Positions 61,519 through 64,000 of a DNA stretch of 64,000 bases are shown piece by piece. The stretch is from the NCBI RefSeq assembly GCF_019186805.1, contig NZ_CP066783.1, positions 2,741,501 through 2,805,500 of the forward strand, in the 5' to 3' direction. The translations under genes and the position numbers were made by a program. The stretch comes from Comamonas fluminis. GTDB taxonomy: Bacteria > Pseudomonadota > Gammaproteobacteria > Burkholderiales > Burkholderiaceae_C. The notes under the pieces were generated by a model. That model made no database searches. It was not told where the DNA came from and saw only the letters and a program-made list of their open reading frames with translations. Each line of letters opens with the position of its first letter. Position 1 is the stretch's first letter.

Positions 61519-64000
61519 TTAGCTTTGATCGATCTTGAGCTTTCCGTCAGTGATCATTTTCTGGATCATCGCGTTTTGATCATTCCCTGCCCCCAGTAAA
61601 TCAACCCCTTCGAGCACGATCTTCTGGTTGAAGCCACTACCATCCGCCGCCAACCCACCGGTTGACGAAACCTTGATAACAGTGTCCACCACACCATTGG
61701 ATTCCGTTTGGGTCTCCAAGTGCAGGAATTTGCTCAGGTCGCCACTTTTCTCTTCGCCCTGCAGCAGATCATTGAGCACCAGCACATCATTTCCGGCCTT
61801 ACCGAAATTACGGACCACATCCGCTCCCGGAATCTGGCTTGAGCCATGATCGCTGCTGGTCCAGATAAACCAGTCATCCTGCTCAGTACCCAGCAACGTG
61901 TCACCAGCAGGTGTGCCATAGACCTCATGCACCGTATCTGCGGTTGCACTTCCTGTAGTCACCGTCGGACCCGAGGCATTAAGAGTCACCGTCAGTTGTG
62001 CCTCCGCGTGACTGCCGTCCGCTGCAAGAATCTTGTAGGTGAATACATCCTGCTGTGATTGATAGATGACACCCGCGGAAGGGGTCGACGGCGTATAGAC
62101 ATAGTCACCATTGCTGCTGATATGCAAGCTGCCGTAGTCACCCTGAATGTCGATACCAGCACTGGTAGCGACCTTCCAACTCATCCCGTGATCCACAGAC
62201 ACCGACAGGCTGTTACCGCTTCCCGCATGGTCATTGGTCAGGATATTACCTGTGGCCGTGCCAGGCGTCCAAGCCACAGAGTCTGCTGCGGACACCGTGA
62301 AATTATCGAGCGTCACAGCCAGTGTCTTGCTATCTTTCGAATCGCTATCGTACGACTCGTCGTTTGCGCTGATGTGTATTCGGTAGTTTGTATTCGCATC
62401 CAATGCTTCGGTCGTAAACGTTCTCATCGCAGTGATGGAATGCGTCTCCGCAACGGACCAGCTTCCATTGGCATTTTGCTTGTAAAGCGTCCAGGTGATG
62501 ACGTCACTGGATGAGTAGTTCGCCAGCTTGGTCACATCAAAAGACAGAACATTACCGGCTTTGTTACCCGTTAGGTAAACAGGAGTCAGCAATTGTGCGT
62601 CTATATCACTGCTTGAACTTGTATCTTTCAATACCAGCGCCGATGAGCTTCTCGTTACGTCATAACTTGTGGACTTTCCGGACTTTGTGGAAGTGGATAC
62701 CCAGCCAGCCTGATTTAGCGCCGAATTCAGATCAAAACCCTTTGGGCTATTCCCATTCGTTGCGGGCGTGGAAAACGCCCAAGTCTCCGAAGTCGTGAAA
62801 TTGGCGGCCAGGGGTTTGGTTTCCCCCTTCACCGTCTCGGCACTCAGACTTGCGGTCGCTGCATCATTGGTGGCCAACACAGAACCTGTGGATGCGGATG
62901 CGGAGTTTGTGTCCGCTCCATCCACCACTGTACCGGTCACTGTAATGCCGGCAGAAGTCACATTGTCAGGCACCGTCATGCTCAGACCAGTGATGGTCAC
63001 TGCCTTGGTAACACTATCTATTTGGACCACATAGCTGCCATTGCTCACCAAAGGCAGTTCCCAGTGCGTTGCATCACGCTGCGTACCTGCGGACAGCGTC
63101 ACCCCCTCGGCAACTTCCACAGTGATACTCTTGACGGATTCCGAATAGTCAATATCCGTTGGAGCAACAGTGATCGTGACAGGATAGGTGATCGCCGTCG
63201 TGTAGGTCACCTGGTGAATCAGATAATCGTCGCCAGCCCGTGCAGCATCGAACACAATCTTGCTGATGGTGCTTCCAACAGGAACACTGAGCGAAAATGC
63301 CGTCTCTACGGTGTCACCGCCACCCTTCACGAAACCGTATAAGCCACTCACCTTATTTACCGAACCATCAGCATTGAATCCAAGAACCACTGCGTTTCCA
63401 GCTTCATCAAACATCTGATAACGCGCCCACTCTGTCGAAGCCAGCCATGCAAACTGCACAGAAATTGTGGTGACCGGGGTATTAAAAGCAATCGTCAACG
63501 ACTCGCTCTTGCTCCCGTTGCCCGCAATCTCTCCGGTATCGGCAGCCGTATTGCCAGTCACAACACCCGTCACTCCAAAACCATCGTGAAGGCTGCCCTT
63601 AAAGGTGCTGATATCAGCGGCATTCCCATTCATATCCTTAGCGGTAACTGTGTATCCGGAGTTCTTGCTCAAGACCGTTGTTGCATCAATCGATGTGGTC
63701 ACAGGAATTGAGCCAGCCCCAAGAACTACGCTCACGACGGGAATATCGGCAACCGGTGTGACTTTGATATCCAGCGTGCTGGATGTTCCGCTGTTGCTCG
63801 TATAGGTGATGGTTGGAACAGATCCGCTCCAGTCTTTGGTCGGAGTGAAAGTGTACTCACCGTTAACCTCCAGCTTAATACTACCTATCACCTTGCCGGA
63901 GGTATCGCTCACATTGACTGCCCCACTGCCTGCTACGTAAGAGTGACCGTTCACAGAAAAGCTCGTCACCAGCATGACTCCTGCCTTATAGCCCTCATCA
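61519..64000 (-). CDS. C-terminal part of a large type I-secreted LapA-like adhesin
   Basis: About 827 residues are visible; the frame is open through the window edge, so the N-terminus and most repeats are missing. It holds Thr/Ser/Asp-rich Ig-like and cadherin-like repeats (for example ITVTGTVVDGADTNSASASTGS and GEYTFTPTKDWSGS). It ends with the type I secretion region: LLGTEQDDWFIW, then AGNDVLVLNDLL and KIVLEGVDLLGAG, close to the VCA0849-type C-terminus. Such adhesins anchor biofilm cells and are released by LapG. The lapG-lapD pair downstream on the same strand fits. The terminal LKIDQS is typical of an uncleaved secretion signal. Confidence 0.93.
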   Translation of the reverse strand, partial: DEGYKAGVMLVTSFSVNGHSYVAGSGAVNVSDTSGKVIGSIKLEVNGEYTFTPTKDWSGSVPTITYTSNSGTSSTLDIKVTPVADIPVVSVVLGAGSIPVTTSIDATTVLSKNSGYTVTAKDMNGNAADISTFKGSLHDGFGVTGVVTGNTAADTGEIAGNGSKSESLTIAFNTPVTTISVQFAWLASTEWARYQMFDEAGNAVVLGFNADGSVNKVSGLYGFVKGGGDTVETAFSLSVPVGSTISKIVFDAARAGDDYLIHQVTYTTAITYPVTITVAPTDIDYSESVKSITVEVAEGVTLSAGTQRDATHWELPLVSNGSYVVQIDSVTKAVTITGLSMTVPDNVTSAGITVTGTVVDGADTNSASASTGSVLATNDAATASLSAETVKGETKPLAANFTTSETWAFSTPATNGNSPKGFDLNSALNQAGWVSTSTKSGKSTSYDVTRSSSALVLKDTSSSSDIDAQLLTPVYLTGNKAGNVLSFDVTKLANYSSSDVITWTLYKQNANGSWSVAETHSITAMRTFTTEALDANTNYRIHISANDESYDSDSKDSKTLAVTLDNFTVSAADSVAWTPGTATGNILTNDHAGSGNSLSVSVDHGMSWKVATSAGIDIQGDYGSLHISSNGDYVYTPSTPSAGVIYQSQQDVFTYKILAADGSHAEAQLTVTLNASGPTVTTGSATADTVHEVYGTPAGDTLLGTEQDDWFIWTSSDHGSSQIPGADVVRNFGKAGNDVLVLNDLLQGEEKSGDLSKFLHLETQTESNGVVDTVIKVSSTGGLAADGSGFNQKIVLEGVDLLGAGNDQNAMIQKMITDGKLKIDQS

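Overview
The window looks like a chromosome segment of a high-GC beta-proteobacterium, most likely a Comamonas-type member of the Comamonadaceae. This rests on gene content and order (smpB / ratA-rnfH, guaB and guaA close together, gluQRS, trmB, alaS), strong GC3 codon preference in the core genes, and Comamonas-like short AT-rich dispersed repeats. It is a family-level inference from reading the sequence, not a database result.

Region 1 (1-23597) is core chromosome. It holds a rhodanese fragment, a WrbA-like flavodoxin, DoxX, pirin with a divergent LysR regulator, an FAD oxidoreductase and gluQRS. A three-gene operon of unknown function follows (PhnD-like binding protein, acyl-CoA-dehydrogenase-like flavoprotein, ferritin-like di-iron protein). 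Then come trmB, a membrane diguanylate cyclase paired with a periplasmic binding protein, alaS, smpB, ratA-rnfH, guaB, a DIP1984-like protein, a vapBC toxin-antitoxin pair and guaA.

Region 2 (23598-57246, about 33.6 kb) is a genomic island integrated at the 3' end of guaA. A tyrosine integrase starts 180 bp after the guaA stop. A 15-bp direct repeat (14 of 15 identical, including the guaA stop codon) brackets the island, and the intrinsic terminator that should follow guaA now lies beyond the right repeat at 57288-57314. Cargo in order: integrase; a protein with 16 Ala-Asp repeats; a decayed IS481-type element; an AlpA / small protein / gene II-like replication module; a Fic protein whose catalytic His position is Gln; a Res-Mod-SNF2 helicase cassette with an intact IS481-family element at the helicase stop codon; an XRE regulator divergent from a secreted protein and an orphan flagellin; a WYL regulator with two dynamin-like GTPases (an Eleos-type, LeoBC/LeoA, anti-phage module); a UvrD-helicase remnant; a Rad50-like ATPase with a CxxC hook; a DUF4365-like possible nuclease; and a three-gene unit containing a C39-type cysteine peptidase. 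It reads as a defence island with several modules I cannot assign.

Region 3 (57247-64000) returns to core sequence. It has a textbook LexA box followed by tiny ORFs, one predicted to be a hydrophobic 29-residue peptide, then tRNA-Pro(UGG). A Lap-type biofilm adhesion system on the minus strand closes the window: the C-terminal part of a large type I-secreted adhesin, its periplasmic cysteine protease LapG, and the c-di-GMP receptor LapD with degenerate GGDEF and EAL domains.

The places most likely to hold undescribed biology are the XRE-controlled secreted protein/flagellin unit (40158-44510), the SNF2-Mod-Res cassette (31291-39856), the Rad50-like ATPase locus (49748-52842), the C39 peptidase unit (54690-57062) and the LexA-controlled small peptide locus (57446-57740).
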